NCBI GenBank assembly: GCA_963728355.1
Contig: CAVSJQ010000015.1
Coordinates: 248,001-312,000 of the forward strand
Direction: 5' to 3'
DNA: 64,000 bases
From: Sva-07 sp963728355
Lineage (GTDB): Bacteria; Actinomycetota; Acidimicrobiia; Acidimicrobiales; Ilumatobacteraceae
Below are positions 54,393 to 62,530 of this stretch, in pieces. The notes below the pieces were generated by a model, which was not told where the DNA came from, searched no databases, and saw nothing but the letters and a program-made list of their open reading frames with translations. Positions within the stretch are counted from its first letter, which is position 1, and every line of letters starts with the position of its first letter. The position numbers and the translations under genes are program-made.

Positions 54393-55724
54393 TCAGGGGC
54401 CGGAGAAGATGCCGTCCTTGACGTCGTTCGTGCGCGAGAGGTACTCGACCTTCGGGTCGTAGGTGTTGCCACCCTCCTCTTCCCAGCGGGCGATCTCGGA
54501 GCGACCGACGACGAACCAGTGCACCTCGTCGGGGCCGTCGGCCAGTCGGAGCGTGCGCTGCGAGGTGTACATGTCGGCGAGCGGCGTCCACTGCGACACG
54601 CCGGTCGCGCCGTGGATCTGGATGGCGTTGTCGATGATCTCGCACACCCGGATGGGCACCATCGCCTTGATCGCGCTGACCCAGACCCGGGCCTCGGCGT
54701 TGCCGAGTTCGTCCATCGCCTTCGCCGCGGTCAGCACCATGCGTCGCATCGACTCGATCTCGATGCGTGACTTGGCGATCATCTCGACGTTCTTGCCGAG
54801 GTTGCTGACGCGCTTGCCGAATGCCTCACGGGTGAGGCCGCGCTTGACCATCAGCTCCAACGCTCGTTCCGCGGCACCGATCGAACGCATGCAGTGGTGG
54901 ATCCGACCGGGGCCGAGGCGCACCTGAGAGATCTCGAAGCCGCGGCCTTCGCCGAGCAGCACGTTGTCGTACGGGACGCGGACGTCGTTGAAGCGCAGAT
55001 GCATGTGCCCGTGCGGAGCGTCGTCCTTGCCGAACACGTGCATCGGGCCGACGATCTCGACGCCGGGCGTATCCATCGGGACGAGGATCTGCGACTGGCG
55101 CTGGTGCGGCGGCCCGTCGGGGCTGGTCTGCACCATCGTGATCATGATCTTGCAGCGGGGATCGCCGGCTCCGGAGATGTAGTACTTCTCGCCGGTGATC
55201 ACCCATTCGTCGCCGTCGCGGACGGCCTTGCACTCGATGTTCTTGGCGTCGGAGGAGGCGACATCGGGCTCCGTCATTGCATAGGCGGAGCGGATCTCGC
55301 CGCGCAGGAGCGGCTCGAGCCACTGCTTCTTCTGCTCGGGCGTGCCCACGCGTTCGAGCACCTCCATGTTGCCGGTGTCGGGAGCGGCGCAGTTCATCGA
55401 CTCCGAGGCGAGCGGGTTCTTGCCGAGTTCCATCGCGATGTACGCGTAGTCGAGGTTGTTCAGACCCTCGCCGGTCTCGGCGTCGGGCAGGAAGAAGTTC
55501 CAGAGGCCCTGCTCCTTCGCCTTGTCCTTGACGGACTCGAGCAGTTCGAGCTGACCCTCTCCGTAGCCCCAGTGGTCCGCTCGGCCCTGACCGAGGCGGA
55601 AGAACTCCGCCGTGATCGGCTCGACCTCGGTGTAAATGAACTTTTTCACCGCGTCGTACAGCGGTCGGACGCCCTCGGACATCCGCAGGTCGTACATGTC
55701 GGGGGTGGATTCGAGACCGGCCAT
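54393..55724 (-). CDS. Acyl-CoA dehydrogenase
   Basis: 443 residues of the long-chain/FadE-like subfamily. YAMTEPDVASSDAKNIECKA and WVITGEKYYISGAGDPRC form the flavin-binding middle domain, RLGPGRIHHCMRSIGAAERAL starts the C-terminal domain, and QIHGATGVSQWTPLADMYTS ends it. It oxidises an acyl-CoA to the enoyl-CoA with FAD. ATG 55724 has GGGAG 7 nt upstream, so it is preferred to 55775. It lies near a CoA transferase gene, but the order does not prove a shared pathway. Confidence 0.9.
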   Translation of the reverse strand: MAGLESTPDMYDLRMSEGVRPLYDAVKKFIYTEVEPITAEFFRLGQGRADHWGYGEGQLELLESVKDKAKEQGLWNFFLPDAETGEGLNNLDYAYIAMELGKNPLASESMNCAAPDTGNMEVLERVGTPEQKKQWLEPLLRGEIRSAYAMTEPDVASSDAKNIECKAVRDGDEWVITGEKYYISGAGDPRCKIMITMVQTSPDGPPHQRQSQILVPMDTPGVEIVGPMHVFGKDDAPHGHMHLRFNDVRVPYDNVLLGEGRGFEISQVRLGPGRIHHCMRSIGAAERALELMVKRGLTREAFGKRVSNLGKNVEMIAKSRIEIESMRRMVLTAAKAMDELGNAEARVWVSAIKAMVPIRVCEIIDNAIQIHGATGVSQWTPLADMYTSQRTLRLADGPDEVHWFVVGRSEIARWEEEGGNTYDPKVEYLSRTNDVKDGIFSGP

Positions 55725-55841
55725 TTTGCTTCTCCCAGGTTCGGCGGACGAACCAAACCTAGTGATGGCCGGCAATCGTCGACGTATCGACCGCGGATGC
55801 GCACGACACGTGCCCCCGCACCTCGCCTCGAACGGGTCGGT

Positions 55842-56633
55842 TCAGGAGTTCGGAGTGAACGTGCCTTCGAGGTGCCAGACGCCCGTGAAGCCGTCGAACG
55901 ACCCTCCCGAGATCAGGCTCGTCCAGTCGATTACGTAGGCGCCGGTTTCCGGGTCGATGGTGCCCATCGGTGCGTCGCCGGTGCCATCGGGCTTGGGCGC
56001 TCCCTGATTGAAGCTGCCACCGCCGTAGTAGGCGGCGAACGCCGAGAGGTCGCCGGTGAGCACGCCGTCGGTGGCGGTCAGCATCGGCATCGCTTCAGCC
56101 GAGTCGGTTGCACCGGCGAACGCCACGGCGAAGAACGTCACCGGTGTGAAGATCGCATCGGCGAGTGCATTGCCGGCGTCGTCGAAGGCGGGGTCAGGTG
56201 CTTCCTGGTAGGTACCGGTCACCAGCCCGCCGTCGGTTCCGGCGGTCAGTCCGGAGTACGTGACGTCGGCACACGGCGAGTCGGCGTTCGGGATGTAGTT
56301 GCCGTCTGGCTGCAGCATCCGGAAGTACGAACCCGACACGTCGGCTGCGTCGCAGACGGCGTCGTCGATCGAGAACGTGCCGACGAGTTCGCCCTCGAAG
56401 CCTGCAGCCGGCTCGGTGGTCGGCGCCTCGGTCACGGGCGGCTCGGTCTCCTCCGTCATCGCCTCGGTCGTGTCGGTCGCTTCGGTCGTCTCGGTCGTCT
56501 CGGTTGCAGCCGTCTCCTCGGTCACCGCTTCGGTGTCGCTGCTGGCATCGTCGTCGCTCCCACACGCAGCCATGACGAGCGTGGCTGCCGCGAGGGCGGC
56601 GAACAGGCGCCGCTTCGTGAGGTGGTTGGTCAT
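55842..56633 (-). CDS. Secreted lipoprotein, unknown function
   Basis: 263 residues. The signal peptide RRLFAALAAATLVMAAC ends in a lipobox (Cys24). A Thr/Glu-rich linker of about 50 residues (TEETAATETTETTEATDTTE) tethers a beta-rich domain (GTFSIDDAVCDAADVSGSYF, YVIDWTSLISGGSFDGFTG). Its ATG overlaps the stop of the duplicated membrane protein (ATGA), so the two are coupled and may form one envelope complex. Confidence 0.75.
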   Translation of the reverse strand: MTNHLTKRRLFAALAAATLVMAACGSDDDASSDTEAVTEETAATETTETTEATDTTEAMTEETEPPVTEAPTTEPAAGFEGELVGTFSIDDAVCDAADVSGSYFRMLQPDGNYIPNADSPCADVTYSGLTAGTDGGLVTGTYQEAPDPAFDDAGNALADAIFTPVTFFAVAFAGATDSAEAMPMLTATDGVLTGDLSAFAAYYGGGSFNQGAPKPDGTGDAPMGTIDPETGAYVIDWTSLISGGSFDGFTGVWHLEGTFTPNS

Positions 56634-57631
56634 GATGACTCCTTGCCGGCCAGGACCGGGGTGTTGGGGGGAGGTCCGCCGTCGTCCTCGGCTGCTCGTC
56701 GCGACCGCATGGCCACTACGGCCAAGATCGCGACAAGTGCGCCGGGGACGACGAAGAACCATGGGAAGAGGTCGAACGACGGCAGGGCGTCCACCGCCTC
56801 GTAGTTGTCGACGTTGTCGCTCATCGTGGCGACCATCGGGTTGAAGTCGGTGAGAATGGTCGGCCAGTCCTCGGACCACCGTGCGATCGAGGGATACGCA
56901 GACACATCCCCGCCCGCCTCCACGAGCAATGGAAGAGCGTTGGCCCGCAACTGCCCTTCGGCGGCTCCTAACGTGACGAAGTAGCCCTGCACCGACTGCA
57001 CCCGCTCGCGGGTCATCATCGATCGGAAGTCGTCGATCATGTCGGCGCCCTTCGGTGCACGGTCGAACATCTGGAATGCGACCGGCGCCGCGACGACGGC
57101 AATGCCGAGACCGAACAGCACCCAGAGGGCGGGACGGGCGCGGTTCGACGGCGTGCGCCGCTGGTACAGCGCGATGCCAGCGGTGAGGGCGACCAGGGCG
57201 CCGGGGACGACGAAGAACCACGGGAACATCGGAAAGGGTGGGAGCGATGCGACTGCGGCGTAGTTGTCGAGGTTGGCCTCCATGCGATCGATCAGATCGG
57301 TCATGTCCGCGTCGACGGTCGGCCACTGCTCGTTCAGGTTGACGACCGAGGCGAACACGACGTCGTACTGCGATGCCTCGACCGCTCCCGACTCGACGAG
57401 CGCGTTATGCAACGACTCGGTCGACTCGCTGTTGGCGGCGTCGATCTCCTCCAGATAGCCGCGGAACTTCTCGACCTCCTCGATCGTCATGTACGGCTCG
57501 AAGCCGTCGATCATGTCGCCGCCGAGCGGCGCTCGGTCGAACATCTGGAAGACGAAGGGTGCAACGATCATGCCGATGCCGACGAGCAGCGCTCCGATGA
57601 TCGGCAGATTCCGACTTCGCTGCTGCATCAT
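56630..57631 (-). CDS. Membrane protein with two tandem copies of one unit
   Basis: 333 residues. An N-terminal membrane segment, an extracytoplasmic segment of about 105 residues and a second membrane segment (FPWFFVVPGALVA) are repeated once. Paired landmarks are FQMFDRAPLGGDMID and FQMFDRAPKGADMID, EQWPTVDADM and EDWPTILTDF, NLDNYAAVASLP and NVDNYEAVDALP, and the two FPWFFVVPGALVA segments. The result is four membrane segments with two related external domains. Function unknown. ATG 57631 or 57628, behind GGGAG. Confidence 0.78.
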   Translation of the reverse strand: MMQQRSRNLPIIGALLVGIGMIVAPFVFQMFDRAPLGGDMIDGFEPYMTIEEVEKFRGYLEEIDAANSESTESLHNALVESGAVEASQYDVVFASVVNLNEQWPTVDADMTDLIDRMEANLDNYAAVASLPPFPMFPWFFVVPGALVALTAGIALYQRRTPSNRARPALWVLFGLGIAVVAAPVAFQMFDRAPKGADMIDDFRSMMTRERVQSVQGYFVTLGAAEGQLRANALPLLVEAGGDVSAYPSIARWSEDWPTILTDFNPMVATMSDNVDNYEAVDALPSFDLFPWFFVVPGALVAILAVVAMRSRRAAEDDGGPPPNTPVLAGKESS

Positions 57632-57785
57632 GCTCCCGTCCTCAGCCGACTCGGCCTTCGTCCATTGTCGGCCGGCAACGGCGATACCCCCAGGGGCAAA
57701 AGTCATTCGGTGACGGTGGGACGTGGCGGTCAGGTCGTGGGGGAATCCGTTCCCGGAGCCATTCGGCCACGGCTGCCATCGCGCC

Positions 57786-59150
57786 TCACCATCCGAGCGA
57801 CCCGCCGCCGAGCGGCGTGGTCGGTCGGGTCCAGCCGACATCGAGACCCTCGACGTCGACGCACGGCCCGAGATGCTCGACGATCCCGAAGCCGGTCTCC
57901 GATCGCCGCAGCATCGGTGCGAACCCTGTCGGGTTTCCGACCGCATCCAGTTGCCCGAGACGCAGGATCCACGCTGCGGTCTGGCAGAGCGAGCCGTCCA
58001 CTCGTTTGGCGACACCGTCGACGAGCGAGGCGTCGAGTGCCTCCATGATCCCTGCAGCCATCACGAACCCGGTCGTGTAGTCGGTGAACGCGCACGGCAG
58101 CATCGGCGGCTCGTCGTCGCCGAGGGCGTCGAGGCACAAGCCGCTGGTCGACTGCGACAACTGCTCCCAGCCCGCTCGATCCGACCACGGTCCCTCGTGG
58201 CCGAACGCCGACACCGACCCGAACACCCCACCGAACCCGTCGGTGCGCAGCGACTCCTCGTCGAGGCCGTAGCGTCCCACGACGCCGGGACGATACCCCT
58301 GCACCACGACGTCGGCATCGAGCGCCACCCGACGTAACGCCGCCAGATCGTCGGGGTCGGTGAAGTCGGCGCACGCCTGGCGCTTGCCGTGGCCGGTGTC
58401 GACCACGAACGCCGGGACGTGAGGGATGTCGGGTCCACGCACGTGCAGCACGTCGGCGCCGAAGGCGGCCAGCGTGCGACCGCAGGTGGGCCCGGCGAGG
58501 ACCCTCGTGAGGTCGAGCACCCGCAACCCGTCGAGCGGCCGGGTCGGCGACGGCGCCCACCGCGATCGGAACGGAACCGCGGCGTCGCGGCGTACGACCG
58601 TGGCCCACGAGTGGACGAACTCGCCGTGCGGATGTCGGCGCCACTCGTCCTCGGTGCGGATGATCGCCGAGCAGCCGCGTCGCTCGGCGACGGCATCCTC
58701 CAGTGCACTGGGCTCCCAGGCTGCGACGCCGGCAGCGATCGTCGCTGCGTCGGCATCGACGGGCAGACCGAGCAGCGATGCCAGCCGGTCGGCGAGCGGC
58801 GGGAATCCGCCGTGCAGGTGGATCCACCGTCCGTCAGCGCACCGGTATCGACCGACCCACGGATTGTTGGCGTTCGTCCTCGTCATCGCCTCAGCGTCGA
58901 CGCGCATCAGGGCGAAGCTGATCGTCGCCGCAGCGGCATCGCCGACATCGGTCCGAACCGCACCCGGCGCTCCGCCGCCACGCTGCGCCAGCCTGGCGGC
59001 CGCAGCACCGGCGACAGCCAGCGCAACTCCTGCGACCTCGCCGACCGGCCACGGCGTTGCGAGTACCGGATCGGCGCCGGAGATGACGACGTCGGATTCG
59101 AACGTCCATCCTCCGAGGGAGGCGATCTCGGCGATGCGCCCATGATCCAT
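57786..59150 (-). CDS. CaiB/BaiF-type (family III) CoA transferase
   Basis: 454 residues. LDGLRVLDLTRVLAGPTCGR and TLAAFGADVLHVRGPD form the CoA-binding region of family III CoA transferases, with VVVQGYRPGVVGRYGLDEES and GVFGSVSAFGHEGPWSDRAG following. The usual catalytic Asp region is near ACADFTDPDDLAALRR. An N-terminal extension of about 210 residues is a second, partial CaiB-like half, so the order seems permuted or duplicated relative to the 400-residue norm. ATG 59150; the following hydrolase stop is 35 bases upstream. Confidence 0.85.
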   Translation of the reverse strand: MDHGRIAEIASLGGWTFESDVVISGADPVLATPWPVGEVAGVALAVAGAAAARLAQRGGGAPGAVRTDVGDAAAATISFALMRVDAEAMTRTNANNPWVGRYRCADGRWIHLHGGFPPLADRLASLLGLPVDADAATIAAGVAAWEPSALEDAVAERRGCSAIIRTEDEWRRHPHGEFVHSWATVVRRDAAVPFRSRWAPSPTRPLDGLRVLDLTRVLAGPTCGRTLAAFGADVLHVRGPDIPHVPAFVVDTGHGKRQACADFTDPDDLAALRRVALDADVVVQGYRPGVVGRYGLDEESLRTDGFGGVFGSVSAFGHEGPWSDRAGWEQLSQSTSGLCLDALGDDEPPMLPCAFTDYTTGFVMAAGIMEALDASLVDGVAKRVDGSLCQTAAWILRLGQLDAVGNPTGFAPMLRRSETGFGIVEHLGPCVDVEGLDVGWTRPTTPLGGGSLGW

Positions 59151-59185
59151 CGGACCATGATGCCCGAACGCCGACTCGCAACGGG

Positions 59186-60064
59186 TCAGCGCGTGCCGGT
59201 GAGCGTCGGCAACAGCGCCTCGGCCACCTCGGCGGGCCGCTCTTCGTGTGAGAACAGGCCGGCACCTTCGATGACCTCGATCCGCGCGTCGGGGAACTCG
59301 GCGACCATCGCCTTCGCTCGCGCGACCGGAAAGAACGGGTCCTTGGCGCCCCACACCAGTTGCACCGGCACCTCGAGTCGGCGATGGACTGCGGGGAGGT
59401 CGGTGACGTGCTGCATGTCGAAGCTGCGAAGCAGCGTCACCGCAGCCTCGCGGCGCGCCGGGATCTCGTGGAGCGGAGCGAGGAAGAACTCGGTGAACTC
59501 GCCGGCGAGCAGCGATCGGTCGGCAAACGCATCACCGAACACCGCCTTGGACCGCACGACGCGAGGCTTGCCGGCCACCCACCCGAGGCCCGCGCTCAGG
59601 CCCGGCAGATGCCGTGCAGCGATGAACGACTTGAACCGCCAACCCGGATTCGCCGGTTCGGTGTTGATCAGGCCCATCGCGCGTAGCCGCGCGTCGCCGA
59701 CCATCGCATGCCGGGCGATCATGCCGCCGCTGTCGTGACCGACGACGGCGACGCGGTCGAGCTCGAGGAGGTCGACCACCCGACGGACGGTCTCGATGTG
59801 CTGGACGATCGACATCGGGGTGTCAGCGTCGAAACGGCTGGATCCCGCAGACGGGAAGTCGATCAGGTGACACGTGACCCGGCCGACGAGATGGGGGAGC
59901 AGCAGTCGGAACGTCGCCGAACTGACCGGCCATCCGTGCACGAACAGCACATCGGGTCCGCTGCCGACACAGCGGTACGCCACCTCGCCGGCACCGACGT
60001 CGAGGAATCGATCGGGCAGCCGACGGAAGAGCTCGGATGCTTCGTTCTCGGTCAGTGTCGTCAT
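59186..60064 (-). CDS. Alpha/beta hydrolase, haloalkane dehalogenase/epoxide hydrolase-like
   Basis: 292 residues. The oxyanion motif is VLFVHGWPVSSATFR, the nucleophile elbow VGHDSGGMIARHA has Asp in the nucleophile position (GHDSG), as in dehalogenases and epoxide hydrolases, and LVWGAKDPFFPVAR and GAGLFSHEERP give the acid and His regions. The substrate is unknown. It diverges from a TetR-type regulator across a pair of palindromes, which suggests that the regulator controls it in response to its substrate. Confidence 0.85.
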   Translation of the reverse strand: MTTLTENEASELFRRLPDRFLDVGAGEVAYRCVGSGPDVLFVHGWPVSSATFRLLLPHLVGRVTCHLIDFPSAGSSRFDADTPMSIVQHIETVRRVVDLLELDRVAVVGHDSGGMIARHAMVGDARLRAMGLINTEPANPGWRFKSFIAARHLPGLSAGLGWVAGKPRVVRSKAVFGDAFADRSLLAGEFTEFFLAPLHEIPARREAAVTLLRSFDMQHVTDLPAVHRRLEVPVQLVWGAKDPFFPVARAKAMVAEFPDARIEVIEGAGLFSHEERPAEVAEALLPTLTGTR

Positions 60065-60111
60065 CGCGTTCTCTCCGTCATCGGCCGCTCGGCAATGGCC
60101 TCGTATGATTC

Positions 60112-60150
60112 GTAGTGACGACTACACAATGTAATCGTAGTGATCACTAC
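60112..60150. promoter_or_regulatory. Paired palindromes, probable TetR operator
   Basis: GTAGTGACGACTAC (60112-60125) and the perfect palindrome GTAGTGATCACTAC (60137-60150) share GTAGTGA/ACTAC half-sites, 25 bases centre to centre. They fill the 99-base space between the divergent hydrolase and TetR genes, the usual position for an autoregulatory operator controlling both. Confidence 0.75.
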
Positions 60151-60163
60151 AGTCAAGGCCAGG

Positions 60164-60700
60164 ATGGGCTACAAGCACACGAGACAGGACATCCTCGACG
60201 GAGCACTCGTCGTCGCACTCGACGACGGGTTGAGCCAACTGACGTTCGGGCGGCTCGGCAAGCGGCTCGGCATCAACGACCGGACCGTCGTGTACTACTT
60301 CCCGACCAAGGACGACCTGATCGCGGAGGTCGTGATGTCGATGGGTCTTCAACTGCAGACGACGCTCGGCGCAGCATTCTCACGCCCCGCCGAGAACCAC
60401 ATCGACCTCGCCCGAGCGGCGTGGCCGGTTCTCGCCACCCGCAAGGCCGATCCGATCTTCGCACTGTTCTTCGAAGCCAATGGACTGGCGGCGACAGGAC
60501 GCGCGCCCTACGACACGCTCGTCCCCGCGCTCGTCGAGGGATGGATCGAGTGGGCGATGTCGTTCCTGATCGGAACGAGGGCCAACCGCCGCGCCGAGGC
60601 TGAGGCGACGATCGCTGTCATCGACGGGCTCCTGCTCCTGCGCCAGCTCGCCGGGCCCGCAGCGGCCACCCGTGCCGCGAAACGCCTCGGCATCGCGTGA
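60164..60700 (+). CDS. TetR-family transcriptional regulator
   Basis: 178 residues. The N-terminal helix-turn-helix reads RQDILDGALVVALDDGLSQL, TFGRLGKRLGINDRTVVYYF, then PTKDDLIAEVV, the TetR pattern. The rest is a helical ligand-binding domain. ATG 60164 is chosen; the in-frame GTG at 60140 lies inside the operator palindrome and would add eight residues. It probably represses the divergent alpha/beta hydrolase gene. Confidence 0.88.
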   Translation: MGYKHTRQDILDGALVVALDDGLSQLTFGRLGKRLGINDRTVVYYFPTKDDLIAEVVMSMGLQLQTTLGAAFSRPAENHIDLARAAWPVLATRKADPIFALFFEANGLAATGRAPYDTLVPALVEGWIEWAMSFLIGTRANRRAEAEATIAVIDGLLLLRQLAGPAAATRAAKRLGIA

Positions 60701-60732
60701 CGTCGACGAGGCCCGTCGTCATCCGGACGGGA

Positions 60733-60770
60733 CAGGACGGCGGCCACCGGAGCGGCCGGGCGACGTCCTG
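60733..60770. terminator. Hairpin between convergent TetR and DegV genes
   Basis: Arms CAGGACG (60733-60739) and CGTCCTG (60764-60770) enclose GGCC/GGCC. It fills the 88-base space between convergent stops and could serve both genes. Confidence 0.45.
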
Positions 60771-60788
60771 CTCGGCCCCGCTCCGTGC

Positions 60789-61628
60789 TCAGCTCGTCGT
60801 CACCACGTCAGATCGGGTGTAGACGGTGCCGAGCGTGCCGGGACCGGTGTGCGCACCGACCGACGGGCCGACGTCGTAGACGACGATCTCGCTGTCCGGG
60901 AGGCGCGCCTGCAGCCGCTGCTTCATCTGCTCGGCGACGTCGGCATGGACCGCGTGCCCGACACCGACCCGCAGCGCTCCCGCCACAGCAGCCGCGACGG
61001 TCCCATCGACCATGACCTCGATCGCTGCGTCGAGGTCTGGGACCGCTCCCCGATCGCGCAACTCACCGTTGGTCAACTCGAGCACGGTTGTCGGAGTGAG
61101 TTCACCGCCGACCGAGACGAACCGCCCGCCACGTCGTGCAACCGCTGGCACTCCGACGACGAAGAGGCTGCCGGTGTCGCGCGACGTGCGTTCGGCCGAT
61201 GCGCGTGCCTGCTCGATCGTGCCACCCTCGGCGAGCATCTCGGCCGCCGCCCAGACCGCGAGCGCCACCGGGAACGACCCCACGCCGGTGTCGACGAGCG
61301 CCACTGGGATGTCGACCATGTCGGCAGCGAGCGTTGCCGACGCCAGCGTTGCCGAGTAGCTCGCTCCGGTGTGCACCGACAGCACCGCCGTCGCCCCGCG
61401 ATCCGCCGCAGCCCGGTAGGTCTCGACGAACGCGCCGGGCGACGGAGCGGCGGTGGAAACCTCGGCGCCGGCCGCCATCCGGTCGTAGAACTCGGCGGTG
61501 GAGATGTCGACGCCCTCGGCGAACTCCTCGCCGTCGATCGTGATCGTCAATGCGACGACGGCGATCCCCAACCGCCCACGAACGTCATCGGGCAGCATCG
61601 AGCCGGAGTCCGTGACGAGTTGGATCAC
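60789..61628 (-). CDS. DegV-family fatty acid-binding protein
   Basis: 279 residues. IQLVTDSGSMLPDDVRGRLG, VALTITIDGEEFAEGVDIST, STAAPSPGAFVETYR, VLSVHTGASYSATLASATLA and VALVDTGVGSFPVALAVWAA are the DegV hallmarks. DegV proteins bind a fatty acid in a deep pocket; FakB members pass it to a kinase for phospholipid synthesis. The GTG start overlaps the stop of the PlsY-like gene, a glycerol-phosphate acyltransferase, which fits a joint role in fatty-acid incorporation. No FakA-like kinase is visible in the window. Confidence 0.88.
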   Translation of the reverse strand: MIQLVTDSGSMLPDDVRGRLGIAVVALTITIDGEEFAEGVDISTAEFYDRMAAGAEVSTAAPSPGAFVETYRAAADRGATAVLSVHTGASYSATLASATLAADMVDIPVALVDTGVGSFPVALAVWAAAEMLAEGGTIEQARASAERTSRDTGSLFVVGVPAVARRGGRFVSVGGELTPTTVLELTNGELRDRGAVPDLDAAIEVMVDGTVAAAVAGALRVGVGHAVHADVAEQMKQRLQARLPDSEIVVYDVGPSVGAHTGPGTLGTVYTRSDVVTTS

Positions 61629-62218
61629 CTCGTTGTCCTGGCGAGTCTGAACTTGGTCAGGATCATCGCCGCGCTCGACACCGCGAACAACGGAAGGCCG
61701 ACCGTCGGCGACGGACCCCAGGCGTTCGGCAGTCGACGGCGCCACCACAGGATCGCCGCAGTGACCCACACCGCCGATGCCAACTGCATGGTGGTCTCGG
61801 CGTTCCGTTTCGACACCGCCGCCGTGGCGGCGACCGCCGCATCGATCGGAAAGTACGCCGGGAACACCGCGAGGCAGGCACCGGCCGAGGTGGCGACGCC
61901 CTTGCCACCCTTGCCGCCGGACCACACCGGAACGATGTGCCCGGCGACCGATGCCGTCGCGGCCAGATACCCGCCGGCCGGGCCGGCGATCGCCCGACCG
62001 ACCCCACCCGCGGCGGCGCCCTTCGCCATGTCGGCGGCCAGTACGGCCGCGCCCCAGCGGGCGCCGAGCACGTTCGCCGTGTTGAAGGCTCCGGGATTCC
62101 CGGTGCCGGCGGTTCGCAGATCGGTGACGGGACCACCGGCGAGTCGTGTCGCTACGTCGGCCGACGGCATCGTGCCGATCAGGTACCCGGCCAGCGCCGC
62201 AACCGCGGCCGAGCCCAT
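61625..62218 (-). CDS. PlsY-like glycerol-3-phosphate acyltransferase
   Basis: 197 residues with about five membrane segments. DLRTAGTGNPGAFNTANVLG and VPVWSGGKGGKGVATSAGAC correspond to the PlsY motifs SGNxGATN and GGKGVAT, so it probably moves acyl groups from acyl phosphate to glycerol-3-phosphate. One change is notable: GAFN instead of GATN. The frame reaches 62362 inside a hairpin repeat; ATG 62218 (or 62251) starts at the first membrane segment and is preferred. DegV is coupled downstream. Confidence 0.78.
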   Translation of the reverse strand: MGSAAVAALAGYLIGTMPSADVATRLAGGPVTDLRTAGTGNPGAFNTANVLGARWGAAVLAADMAKGAAAGGVGRAIAGPAGGYLAATASVAGHIVPVWSGGKGGKGVATSAGACLAVFPAYFPIDAAVAATAAVSKRNAETTMQLASAVWVTAAILWWRRRLPNAWGPSPTVGLPLFAVSSAAMILTKFRLARTTR

Positions 62219-62342
62219 CGATGTTCCCGTCGTTCTCAGGCCCGCGATCATAGGGACCCTGTCGACGCCGAGGTGCAGCAGGGCGACGATCAGCCCCGCA
62301 GCGTCGCCGGCGTCCGCGAGCCCATCGACCCCCGCTGCTCCG

Positions 62343-62445
62343 GCGATGAGCGAAGAACCCATATCAGGGCGGTTGGCTCATCGCCGGCACGACCCACGCG
62401 GAAGCGATGAGCGAAAAGCCCGTATCTGGGCGGTTGGCTCATCAC
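62343..62445 (+). repeat. Doublet of the 42-nt hairpin repeat
   Basis: Units at 62343-62384 and 62404-62445 with a 19-nt gap, in the 312-base space between the divergent PlsY-like and malic enzyme genes. Being upstream of both genes, it is not placed as a terminator. The rest of the space (62219-62342 and 62446-62530) contains no further gene that I can support; TACGGT at 62516 is a possible -10 for the malic enzyme. Confidence 0.95.
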
Positions 62446-62530
62446 CGGCGGGCCGATGCGGCAGAACGCTGGAACGGAGGTCGGTGCGTTTCCCGTCGTC
62501 GTGGTCGGGTCGACCTACGGTGGGAGCACG

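Noticed and set aside
60140..60163. GTG 60140 as the start of the TetR regulator
   Set aside because: It lies inside the palindromic operator. ATG 60164 starts right before the conserved helix-turn-helix.
62219..62362. PlsY-like start at ATG 62362
   Set aside because: That start lies inside a dispersed hairpin repeat, and the extra 48 residues precede the first membrane segment without similarity to the family.
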